Origin: CAZEFK01 sp964511405
GTDB taxonomy: Bacteria; Pseudomonadota; Alphaproteobacteria; Elsterales; Elsteraceae
Reading direction: 5' to 3'
Assembly (NCBI GenBank): GCA_964511405.1
Contig: CAZEFK010000091.1
Coordinates: 1 to 28,162, forward strand
DNA length: 28,162 nt
This document shows, in pieces, positions 7,635-15,508 of this stretch. The notes under the pieces were generated by a model. It saw only the letters and a program-made list of their open reading frames with translations, did no database searches and had not been told where the DNA came from. The first letter of the stretch is position 1. Every line of letters starts with the position of its first letter. Made by a program: the position numbers and the translations under genes.

Positions 7635-8570
7635 TTAGGGCACCCGCGCCGGGTCGAACCACAGGTCCTTGCGGTCGAGCGGCACCCATTTCGGCAGGAA
7701 CGGGTTCGCCAGCTCGACCAGGACGCGATGGCGCAGATCGAGGTCGGCGACGACCTTGCCGTAATATTTGGCGAACAAGGCCTCGAAGCTGCCGTCAGCC
7801 GCCATGCGGTTGAGCCCGGCCAGGATGCGCTGGGCGAGGCGAGGGGCGGCCGGGCTGACATAGAAGGCTTCGCAGAAGGGGTAATGGAGCAGGAGATGCT
7901 GCTCGATGGCGAGATCCGGGGAGTGCGGGCCGTAGCCTGCGAACTCGACGCCGATCTCGTTGAGCCCGCGCGGGAACAGATCGAACCGCCCGTGCAGGAG
8001 CATCGAATACAGGTTGCCGCCTTCCTGCCATTTGTAGCCCGGCGCGGTCTCGACCGGGACGCCGTTGTGCTCGTAGATCGACACGTCGCTCCAGCCGATC
8101 CCCTGGCCGACACGGAACTGCCGCAACCCATCGAGGCTGTCGACCCGGGACAGCTTGGCCTGGTTCCGCCGGTCGATGAAGGCGATCCGGTAGCCGAGGA
8201 GCCCCTTGTCGATCGGGAACGCCACGGGGATCATCTGCTGCTCGAGGAGCGGCTGGCCGATGCCTTCGACCATGACGTTGACCCGGACCCCCTCGATCGC
8301 CAGCTGCGTGGCGCGCGCCAGGGACAGCTTGTCCGTGAACGGCGCGTCCTCATAGGTGCCGTAGTCCGACCGGGTTCGCTCCAGGGCTTCGTGCAGGAGC
8401 ACGAATTCATAGTCGTCGGTGCCCGCCACCTGATCCGCCGGCTCCAGCGCCCGCACGACGTCGTCGGCCAGAGCCCGACAGGGCAGGAGGGCCAGCATCA
8501 CGAGGCCGACCAGCACCCCTCGCACGAGCGCCTCCGATGTCGCTGTGCCGCGGCGGTGGAGCATGGCCAT
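7635..8570 (-). CDS. Orphan periplasmic substrate-binding protein (SBP_bac_3-like)
   Basis: 311 residues. A Sec signal peptide (about 1-35: GVLVGLVMLALLPCRALA, cut before DD) precedes a type II binding-protein fold with DSLDGLRQFRVGQGIGWSD, the GGNLYSMLLHGRFDLFPRG block and the C-terminal LNRMAADGSFEALFAKYYG. The last is the common GSFxxIxxKY ending of amino-acid-type binding proteins. No permease or ATPase gene is near, so it may serve a distant transporter or act as a solute sensor. A Tat-exported gene follows closely. ATG 8570 was chosen; another in-frame ATG is 6 nt downstream. A candidate promoter lies upstream. Confidence 0.7.
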   Translation of the reverse strand: MAMLHRRGTATSEALVRGVLVGLVMLALLPCRALADDVVRALEPADQVAGTDDYEFVLLHEALERTRSDYGTYEDAPFTDKLSLARATQLAIEGVRVNVMVEGIGQPLLEQQMIPVAFPIDKGLLGYRIAFIDRRNQAKLSRVDSLDGLRQFRVGQGIGWSDVSIYEHNGVPVETAPGYKWQEGGNLYSMLLHGRFDLFPRGLNEIGVEFAGYGPHSPDLAIEQHLLLHYPFCEAFYVSPAAPRLAQRILAGLNRMAADGSFEALFAKYYGKVVADLDLRHRVLVELANPFLPKWVPLDRKDLWFDPARVP

Positions 8571-8607
8571 GTCGCTCGAGCCGTTAGCGGAGAGGCATTT
8601 TTTTGCA

Positions 8608-8637
8608 ATAATAGGAACCGAAGGGACGGTCCGTCCA
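8608..8637 (-). promoter_or_regulatory. Candidate promoter and palindrome upstream of the orphan binding protein
   Basis: On the minus strand, TGGACG (8637-8632) and TATTAT (8613-8608) are separated by 18 bp and give reasonable sigma-70-like boxes. A perfect inverted repeat GGACGG-N-CCGTCC (8624-8636) overlaps the -35 box and could be an operator. Pattern evidence only. Confidence 0.35.
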
Positions 8638-8654
8638 GCCGCGCCGATGGCGCC

Positions 8655-9740
<1,086 letters not shown>

Positions 9741-9741
9741 G

Positions 9742-10800
9742 TCAGTGCCAGCCGGAATAGCGGGGATGGTCGCCGCCGATCGGCAGCATGACCGGCGCGC
9801 CTGATGCGGCCGAGTGGTACAGCGCCGTAATCAGCTCCAGCGAGCGCCGGGCGTCGTCCAGGGTCACCGGCAGCGCGCCGCCCGTGGTCAGGGCCTGGTG
9901 GAAGCGACGGAACTGGCCGGCGAACAGCTCGGGCTCGGGCTCGAAATCGGCCAGGGCGGCCTGGATCTGCGCCGCGTCCGCGTCGGTCGCCGGGGTGAAG
10001 GTCCACGGGTCGGCGCCGGGCGCATAGGGCGCCAGGCCGCTGTCGGCGGTCAGGTGCTCGAAGCAGAAGCGCAGGCGCGAGGTCTCGACGCTGGAGCCGA
10101 GCGTCACCGCCAGGCTGGCGAGCGAGCCGTCGGCCATCTCCAGGGCCGCGACCGCGCAGTCCTCGACCTCGATCGGGTTGACCAGCGTGCGGGTGCGGGC
10201 GCTGACGCTTCTGATCGGCCCCAGCACCCAGGTCAGGATGTCGTGGCTGTGGATGGCGTGGGTCAGGAGGCAGCCGCCCAGCTCGGTCGCGAACTTGCCG
10301 CGCCAGGGCACGGCATAGTAGTCGGGGCCGCGCCGCCAGGCGGTCTCGACCGTGGCCAGGTAGGCCCGGCCGGCAACGCCCCTGGCGATCAGGTGCTTCA
10401 GCTGCAGCAGCCCGTTGCCGAAGCGGTACTGGAACACCGGCATCAGCCTGGCCCGGTCGGTGCGCTGGCGCTCGACCAGCCGGTCGACATGGTCGAGCGA
10501 CGCCACCAGCGGCTTCTCCGCCACGACATGGCGCCCGGCGTCCAGCGCCTGGTTGATCATGGCGAAATGCAGGTTGGGCGGGGTGCAGATGTCGATGATG
10601 GCGGGCGGGTTGTCGGCCAGCAGCCGGTCGTAGCTGGTCTCGACCCGAGGCACCCGGAACTCCTCGGCCATCGTCCGCGCCTTGCCCGCGTCCAGGTCGC
10701 AGATCGCGGCGATCTCGAACAGCTCTGGCAGGGCGGCATAGGCCTTGGCGTGGTTCTTGCCGATGCCGCAGCCGACGATGGCGACCGAGAGCCTAGCCAT
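9742..10800 (-). CDS. Gfo/Idh/MocA family NAD(P)-dependent oxidoreductase (first)
   Basis: 352 residues. The N-terminal Rossmann fold reads VAIVGCGIGKNHAKAY (GCGIGKNH 10-17), followed by CDLD for the nucleotide ribose, and the family motif EKPL (95-98), whose Lys is usually catalytic. The C-terminal alpha/beta substrate domain contains GGCLLTHAIHSHD, with the His pattern typical of dehydrogenases acting on sugars. Likely reaction: oxidation or reduction of a sugar, sugar acid or glycoside. Its gene overlaps the second Gfo/Idh/MocA gene by 8 bp and is followed after 1 nt by the ATPase gene, so all belong to one operon. The exact substrate is unknown; the hexuronate context suggests a uronate or glucuronide. 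Confidence 0.87.
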   Translation of the reverse strand: MARLSVAIVGCGIGKNHAKAYAALPELFEIAAICDLDAGKARTMAEEFRVPRVETSYDRLLADNPPAIIDICTPPNLHFAMINQALDAGRHVVAEKPLVASLDHVDRLVERQRTDRARLMPVFQYRFGNGLLQLKHLIARGVAGRAYLATVETAWRRGPDYYAVPWRGKFATELGGCLLTHAIHSHDILTWVLGPIRSVSARTRTLVNPIEVEDCAVAALEMADGSLASLAVTLGSSVETSRLRFCFEHLTADSGLAPYAPGADPWTFTPATDADAAQIQAALADFEPEPELFAGQFRRFHQALTTGGALPVTLDDARRSLELITALYHSAASGAPVMLPIGGDHPRYSGWH

Positions 10801-11815
10801 GGGTCACCTCGCTCGGGCCCAGCCGATCGGCGCGGGCCTGGGCGGTCAGCGCCAGCTCCATGGCCAGGAAGCAATGGGCCTGGGGCATGGCGGTCTGGGT
10901 GCGGTTCAGCACGTCCTGGATCAGCTGGCCGCCATAGGGCAGGGCGACGTCGCGGCAGTCGATCTGCCGCATGCCCTTGCCGTCCACCAGGAACAGCTGG
11001 TCGGGGCCGTCGCGCCGCGCGAGATCGGTGTATTTTCGGCACTCGATATAGCCCTCGGTGCCCAGGACGGTCAGGCGGCCGTCGCCCCAATTGTCCAGGC
11101 CGTCGGGGGTGAACCAGTCGACCCGGATATAGCCGCTGGCGTGGCGCGAGCGCAGCAGCACGTCGCCGAAGTCCTCCAGTTCCGGGAACTGCGGATGGGC
11201 GCGGTTGGCGACCTGGGAGGCCACGATCTCGGCCTCGGTCGAGCCGGTGAAGTACAGGAACTGGTCGAACTGGTGGCTGGCGATGTCGGTCAGGATGCCG
11301 CCGAAGCGCGCGCGCTTGAAGAACCAGTCCGGCCGGCTCGGCAGGTTCAGGCGGTGCGGCCCGAGCCCGACGGTCTGGATCACGCGGCCGATGGCGCCGG
11401 CCTTGACCAACTCGCCGGCCTTGACGGTCGAGCGGTTCTCGAAGCGCTCGCTGAAGCAGATCGAATAGATCCGGCCGGTCTCGCGCTGGACGCGGCGGAC
11501 CTCGGCCAGATCGGCGAGGGTCGTGGCCCCCGGCTTGTCGGTCATGTAGTCCTTGCCGTGGCGCATGACCTGGATGCCGAGCGGCGCCCGGTCGGCCGGA
11601 ACGCCGGCGCTGACCACCAGCTGGATCCCGGGATCTTCCAGGATCTGCCGCGGGTCCGAAACTCGTCGGGCCTGGGTGAACTTGGCCTGGAACTGGGCCG
11701 CGAGATCGTCTTCGGGCGCATGGAAATCGACCAGCGTGGCACCGGCCGCCAGCAGGCAGCCGACCTGACCATAGATGTGGTTGTGGTTGATGCCGATGAC
11801 GGAGAACTTGATCAT
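10793..11815 (-). CDS. Gfo/Idh/MocA family NAD(P)-dependent oxidoreductase (second, divergent)
   Basis: 340 residues. The N-terminus FSVIGINHNHIYGQ replaces the usual GxGxxG with INHNHIYG, a variant seen in one branch of the family. The EKP motif appears as TDKPG (92-96, Lys 94 kept), and GGILTDIASHQFDQFLYFTG carries the conserved Asp and His of the substrate domain. It is clearly not a recent duplicate of the neighbouring oxidoreductase: the shared features are only family-level. It sits directly after the MalG-type permease gene (11-bp gap) and overlaps the first oxidoreductase gene by 8 bp. Paired divergent Gfo/Idh/MocA enzymes inside a sugar ABC operon suggest two successive redox steps, for example oxidation and re-reduction of a glycoside. 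This is inferred. Confidence 0.85.
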   Translation of the reverse strand: MIKFSVIGINHNHIYGQVGCLLAAGATLVDFHAPEDDLAAQFQAKFTQARRVSDPRQILEDPGIQLVVSAGVPADRAPLGIQVMRHGKDYMTDKPGATTLADLAEVRRVQRETGRIYSICFSERFENRSTVKAGELVKAGAIGRVIQTVGLGPHRLNLPSRPDWFFKRARFGGILTDIASHQFDQFLYFTGSTEAEIVASQVANRAHPQFPELEDFGDVLLRSRHASGYIRVDWFTPDGLDNWGDGRLTVLGTEGYIECRKYTDLARRDGPDQLFLVDGKGMRQIDCRDVALPYGGQLIQDVLNRTQTAMPQAHCFLAMELALTAQARADRLGPSEVTHG

Positions 11816-11826
11816 GGGGAGTCCAG

Positions 11827-12750
11827 TCAGCGTTTGAGGCCTGACATCGCAATGCCTTGGATGATCAGGCGCTGGAACAGGAGGAACACCAGGAAGACCG
11901 GCGCCAGGCTCAAGACCGACATGGCGAACAGCGGGCCCCAGGCCGAACGGCTGGTGGCGTCGACGAAGCTGCGCAGCGCCAGCGGCACGGTGTAGTTGTG
12001 CATGTCGGTCAGGTACAGGAGCGGTCCGAAGAAGTCGTCCCAGGTCCAGATGAAGCTGAAGATCGCAGCGGTGGCCAGCACCGGCGTCGATAGCGGCAAC
12101 AGGATCTTCCAGTAGATCCGCCAGGGGCTGCAGCCGTCCATCTGGGCGGCCTCGTCCAGTTCCTTCGGGATTCCGCGGAAGAACTGGACCATCAGGAAGA
12201 TGAAGAAGCCGTCGCCGGCCAGGAACTTCGGCACCACCAGAGGCAGGAAGGTGTTCAGCCAGTCAAGCTTCTGGAACAGGACGTATTGCGGGATCAGGGT
12301 TACATGGTAGGGCAGCATCAGCGTGCCCAGCATAGCTGCGAACCACACCTTCTTCGCCGGAAAGTCCAGGCGCGCGAAGGCGAAGGCGGCCAGCGAGCAG
12401 GCCGCCAGGTTGCCGATCACCGCCAGCACCGCGATGATGCCGGAGTTCAGGAAGAACCGGCCGAAGCTGACGCCCAGGCCGTTCCAGCCGTCGGGGAAGC
12501 TGGCCAGCGTGATCGTATGCGGCCACAGCGACAGGTCGCTGAAGATCTCGTCCTCGGGCTTGAACGAGCTCGCGACCATCCACAGCAGCGGATAGATCAT
12601 GACCAGCGCCAGGGCGACCAGGACGACATGCTTGGCCGCGGCGCGCCAGCGCGCCCGCACTGCCCGGCGGTGGCGCTGCTCGGCCAGGTATCGGGCGCGG
12701 GCAGCCGCGGTCATGCGCCGGCGCGGGGGCGAGAGGTCGGCGGAGGTCAT
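11827..12750 (-). CDS. CUT1 sugar ABC transporter permease, MalG/UgpE type
   Basis: 307 residues. A basic cytoplasmic N-terminus (about 1-40) precedes six membrane segments. The EAA loop that docks on the ATPase is clear at about 200-220 (EAAQMDGCSPWRIYWKILLP). The early MIYPLLWMVASSFKP segment is diagnostic for the MalG-side permease. ATG 12750 overlaps the stop codon of the MalF-type permease gene (ATGA), so the two permeases are translationally coupled. It forms the membrane channel with that partner; substrate choice is made by the binding protein encoded upstream. Confidence 0.92.
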   Translation of the reverse strand: MTSADLSPPRRRMTAAARARYLAEQRHRRAVRARWRAAAKHVVLVALALVMIYPLLWMVASSFKPEDEIFSDLSLWPHTITLASFPDGWNGLGVSFGRFFLNSGIIAVLAVIGNLAACSLAAFAFARLDFPAKKVWFAAMLGTLMLPYHVTLIPQYVLFQKLDWLNTFLPLVVPKFLAGDGFFIFLMVQFFRGIPKELDEAAQMDGCSPWRIYWKILLPLSTPVLATAAIFSFIWTWDDFFGPLLYLTDMHNYTVPLALRSFVDATSRSAWGPLFAMSVLSLAPVFLVFLLFQRLIIQGIAMSGLKR

Positions 12751-13697
12751 TCTTCGTAATGGACCCAGTAGCGCTGCGACAGGAACGCCAGCGCCGTCAC
12801 GATCGCCACGCCGATCAGCAGCACCCAGGCGAGCGCCGAGGCGTAGCCCATGTGGAAGTAGCCGAAGCCTTCCTGATAGAGGTACAGCGTGTAGAACAGC
12901 GTCGAGTCGATCGGGCCGCCGGTGCCGCCGCTGACCACGAAGGCCGGCGTGAACGCCTTGAAGGCGTCGATCATCTGCAGCACCAGGTTGAAGAAGATCA
13001 CGGGCGCCAGCAGCGGCAGCGTGATCTTGCGGAACTGCCGCCAGGCCCGGGCGCCGTCGATGCTGGCGGCCTCGTACAGGTCGCGCGGGATCTGGCGCAG
13101 GCCGGCCAGGAAGATGAGCATCGGCGAGCCGAACTGCCAGACGCGCAGGATCACCAGCGTGTAGATCGAGGTATTGGGGTTCGAGATCCAGCTCGGCCCG
13201 TCGATGCCGACCAGATCGAGCGCCTCGTTGACCAGGCCGTCATAGCCGAACACCTGACGCCACAGGATGGCGATGGCGACACTGCCGCCCAGCAGCGACG
13301 GCAGATAGAACAGCGCTCGATAGAAGCTGAGGAAGCCGAGCCCCTTGTCCAGCAGCATGGCGATCGCCAGCGCGAAGGCCAGCTTCAGCGGCACCGCCAG
13401 CACCACATAGGTCAAGGTCACGCGCACCGCGGTCCAGAACCGCGGGTCGCCGGCGAACATGCGCGTGTAGTTGCCGAGGCCGATCCAGTGCGGCGGCGTC
13501 AGCAGGTCGAAGGCGGTGAACGACAGGTACAGCGAGACCAGCATCGGCCCCAGGGTCAGCAGGAAGAACCCGGCCAGCCAGGGCGACAGGAAGCCGTAGC
13601 CCGGCGCCGCGCGGCGCCAGGCGCGCCGCCACGCCGGCAGCCGCACCCGCGCCGCAGGGCGGGCAGGGGTCCAGTGGCTGGATGCGGTTTCAGCCAT
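12747..13697 (-). CDS. CUT1 sugar ABC transporter permease, MalF/UgpA type
   Basis: 316 residues from ATG 13697, selected for its AGAGGGG 5 nt upstream; an earlier in-frame start at 13769 lacks a ribosome site. There are six membrane segments (first: YGFLSPWLAGFFLLTLGPML), and FTAFDLLTPPHWIGLGNYTRMF is the MalF/UgpA-type periplasmic loop. The EAA loop EAASIDGARAWRQFRKITLP lies at about 209-228. It pairs with the MalG-type permease through an ATGA overlap. Upstream, 435 bp of repeats separate it from the binding-protein gene, which may lower its expression relative to that gene. Confidence 0.92.
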   Translation of the reverse strand: MAETASSHWTPARPAARVRLPAWRRAWRRAAPGYGFLSPWLAGFFLLTLGPMLVSLYLSFTAFDLLTPPHWIGLGNYTRMFAGDPRFWTAVRVTLTYVVLAVPLKLAFALAIAMLLDKGLGFLSFYRALFYLPSLLGGSVAIAILWRQVFGYDGLVNEALDLVGIDGPSWISNPNTSIYTLVILRVWQFGSPMLIFLAGLRQIPRDLYEAASIDGARAWRQFRKITLPLLAPVIFFNLVLQMIDAFKAFTPAFVVSGGTGGPIDSTLFYTLYLYQEGFGYFHMGYASALAWVLLIGVAIVTALAFLSQRYWVHYEE

Positions 13698-13806
13698 TAC
13701 GCCCCTCTCGGCGCGGCGGGACAGGATTTCGAAATCTCCGCCTCCCCTCGTGCTACGGGATTCACACAACCCGGATCACCGAGCATCATCAGCTGCTTGA
13801 CCGTCC

Positions 13807-13920
13807 TGCTCGTCATCCCCGCGAAGGCGGGGATCCAGCCGTTTTGGCAAGCTCGACACAGCCCCTGTTGATACCTGCGTCGAGCCAACTGGATTCCCGC
13901 TTTCGCGGGAATGACGAGCA
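13807..13920. repeat. Paired REP-like element (inverted doublet)
   Basis: Two 32-bp copies of the widespread proteobacterial extragenic palindrome lie in inverted orientation: 13807-13838 and 13889-13920, matching at 29 of 32 positions after reverse complementing, with 50 bp between. Each copy is itself a hairpin (CCCCGCGAAGGCGGGG and TCCCGCTTTCGCGGGA). The whole 114-bp unit can fold into a large cruciform, like a BIME or a small REP-associated MITE. It sits between the binding-protein and permease genes of one operon. Confidence 0.88.
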
Positions 13921-13973
13921 AAGAACTTGATCGGGATGGCCAATAAAAGATGTGTGAATGCCATAGCCCTCGT

Positions 13974-14102
13974 AGGAGGAGGCCGGGTGGAGGGGGGATG
14001 CGACGACCTTTGGGATTAGCCGCCGACAATCGCGCGCGTTCGCTCAGCCGTATCCATGGCACCCCTCCTCCCGGCCTCCTCCCACTGTAAGGGGAGGAGG
14101 GG
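13974..14102. repeat. Second extragenic repeat, GGAGG-rich inverted repeat with strong hairpin
   Basis: The arm 13974-13995 and the reverse complement of 14062-14083 match at 20 of 22 positions, built on GGAGGAGGCCGGG. A separate tight hairpin (CCTCCTCCC at 14075-14083 pairing with GGGAGGAGG at 14092-14100, 8-nt loop) lies about 32 nt after the binding-protein stop codon on the transcribed strand. It is followed by no T-run, so it is more likely an mRNA-stabilising or attenuating hairpin than a true terminator. Its family is distinct from the REP doublet nearby. The rest of the 13698-14132 gap shows no gene. Confidence 0.7.
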
Positions 14103-14132
14103 TTGATGGTGGCGCGCTCCCCAGCCATCGCG

Positions 14133-15428
14133 TCAGCCCTTGTTGCGGGCCAGGATCTGCTCGGCCTCGGTGACCAGCGAGTCGGCGCCGTCCTTGGGCG
14201 ACATGGTGCCGAACGAGATCTTCTCGCCGACCCGCCGGATCAGCTGCTCGATCTCGCCCGCGCCCTTGGGCGGCGGCGGCGGCAGCGGCGAGGCGATCGG
14301 GCCCAGCAGGCTGATGTGGTCGACCTGGGCCTTGCCCAGCTCGTCCAGGGTCGGCGCGAGCGCCTCGCGGACCTTGGCCGAGGGTGGCACGCCGCGCTCC
14401 AGCCCCAGGATCTTGGCGCCGTCGGGCTGCATCAGCATGAAGTCGATCAGCGCGCCGCCGTCCTTGGCGTCGCCGGTCTTGGACGACAGGCTCAGCAGCA
14501 TCGACGGCTTCAAGTACTCGCCGGGCTTCTCGCCCTGCGGGTTGAGGGTCATGCCCAGCTTGCTCTTGTTGACCGCCTGGAACCCGACCAGCTGGTTGGT
14601 GTTGGTCGGCGCGATCGCGGCATGGCCGGTGGTCAGCAGGCTGGTGTCGATGGTGAACTTGTCCGTGGCCATGACATCGGGCACGGCGCAGGCGCCCTTG
14701 GCGCGGAAGTCGGCCCACATCGCGAACCAGGCCGTCGCGATGTCGCGGGTGAAGCCCAGCCGGCCGTCCTCGGTGTACAGCGCCTGGCCGTGCTGGCGCG
14801 TCCAGATCTCGAACTCGGGCTCCATGATGCTGGCGTCGATCACGCCGAAATAGCCGCGCTTGCCGACCGCCTTGGTGATCTTGGCGGCCAGGTCGCCGAA
14901 GTCGGCCCAGGTCCATTTCGGCGTCGGCAGCGGCAGGCTCAGCTTCTCGATCAGCGCCTTGTCGTAGAGGACGCAGGTCGAGTTCAGCCCCATGCTGAGG
15001 CCATACAGCTTGCCGTCGACCTTGCCCGAGGCGAGCATCGACGGCAGATAGTCGCTGGCGTCGATCGGCTGCGGGATCAGGTCGTCGAGCGGCCGCAGCG
15101 CGCCGCGCCGCGCATATTCGAAAATGTAGCGATAGTCCATCTGGATGACGTCGGGCGCATTGCCGCCCGCGGTCTGGGTGGCGAGCTTCGCCCAATAGGC
15201 GTCCCAGCCTGTGCTTTCCAGGTCGACGTCGATGCCGGGATGCGCCTGCTTGAAGGCGTCGACCGCCATCTGGGTGCGCTTGGCGCGGTCGCCGCCGCCC
15301 CACCACACCAGCCGCAGCCGGGCCGTGTCGGCGGCGGCCGGGCCGGCGCCCAGGCTGCCCAACAGGGGCGCCGCCGCCCCGGCGGCGGCCATCCGTAGCG
15401 CGTCGCGGCGCGACAGGCGAAGCGTCAT
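14133..15428 (-). CDS. CUT1 sugar ABC transporter substrate-binding protein (Tat-exported)
   Basis: 431 residues. The N-terminal signal has a twin-arginine motif LSRRDALRMA, a hydrophobic stretch and a cut near GPAAA-D, so Tat export is predicted. The mature part is a family 1 extracellular solute-binding protein: LRLVWWGGGDRAKRTQMAVD, FKQAHPGIDVDLE, APDVIQMDYRYIFEYA and KLYGLSMGLNST. ATG 15428 has GGAGGAA upstream at good spacing. It is first in the transport operon, preceded by its own promoter and palindrome and followed by repeats before the permease genes, the arrangement known from malE-malF. The ligand is inferred to be a uronic acid or an oligosaccharide/glycoside of one, from the adjoining uxaC and uxuB-like genes; the binding pocket cannot be read directly. 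Confidence 0.92.
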   Translation of the reverse strand: MTLRLSRRDALRMAAAGAAAPLLGSLGAGPAAADTARLRLVWWGGGDRAKRTQMAVDAFKQAHPGIDVDLESTGWDAYWAKLATQTAGGNAPDVIQMDYRYIFEYARRGALRPLDDLIPQPIDASDYLPSMLASGKVDGKLYGLSMGLNSTCVLYDKALIEKLSLPLPTPKWTWADFGDLAAKITKAVGKRGYFGVIDASIMEPEFEIWTRQHGQALYTEDGRLGFTRDIATAWFAMWADFRAKGACAVPDVMATDKFTIDTSLLTTGHAAIAPTNTNQLVGFQAVNKSKLGMTLNPQGEKPGEYLKPSMLLSLSSKTGDAKDGGALIDFMLMQPDGAKILGLERGVPPSAKVREALAPTLDELGKAQVDHISLLGPIASPLPPPPPKGAGEIEQLIRRVGEKISFGTMSPKDGADSLVTEAEQILARNKG

Positions 15429-15468
15429 CCCGTTCCTCCCTCTGCGCCGGCGCTGCCCGCCGGCAACT

Positions 15469-15508
15469 TGTCACCAGATGGTTACATCGCGTTATGCACC
15501 GCGGTCAA
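15469..15508 (-). promoter_or_regulatory. Promoter with overlapping 18-bp operator palindrome before the binding-protein gene
   Basis: Minus-strand boxes TTGACC (15508-15503) and TGTAAC (15486-15481) are 16 bp apart. The -10 box is the left end of an 18-bp palindrome, TGTAACCATCTGGTGACA (15486-15469). It is symmetric at 14 positions, with TGGT/ACCA cores like those bound by FadR-type GntR proteins. A bound repressor would cover the -10 box. The -35 box and spacer extend into the 3' end of the uxuB-like gene. Confidence 0.5.

Noticed and set aside
7142..8131. A 329-residue version of the Tat-exported protein
   Set aside because: The first half is an out-of-frame reading of the binding-protein gene. 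The twin-arginine signal and ribosome site place the start at 7603.
13807..13920. Intrinsic terminator for the binding-protein transcript
   Set aside because: Hairpins are strong but no T-run follows on the transcribed strand; the repeat structure is better explained as a REP-type element.
13807..14102. CRISPR-like appearance of repeated GC-rich blocks
   Set aside because: The copies are inverted rather than direct, only two per family, with no regular spacers and no cas genes.
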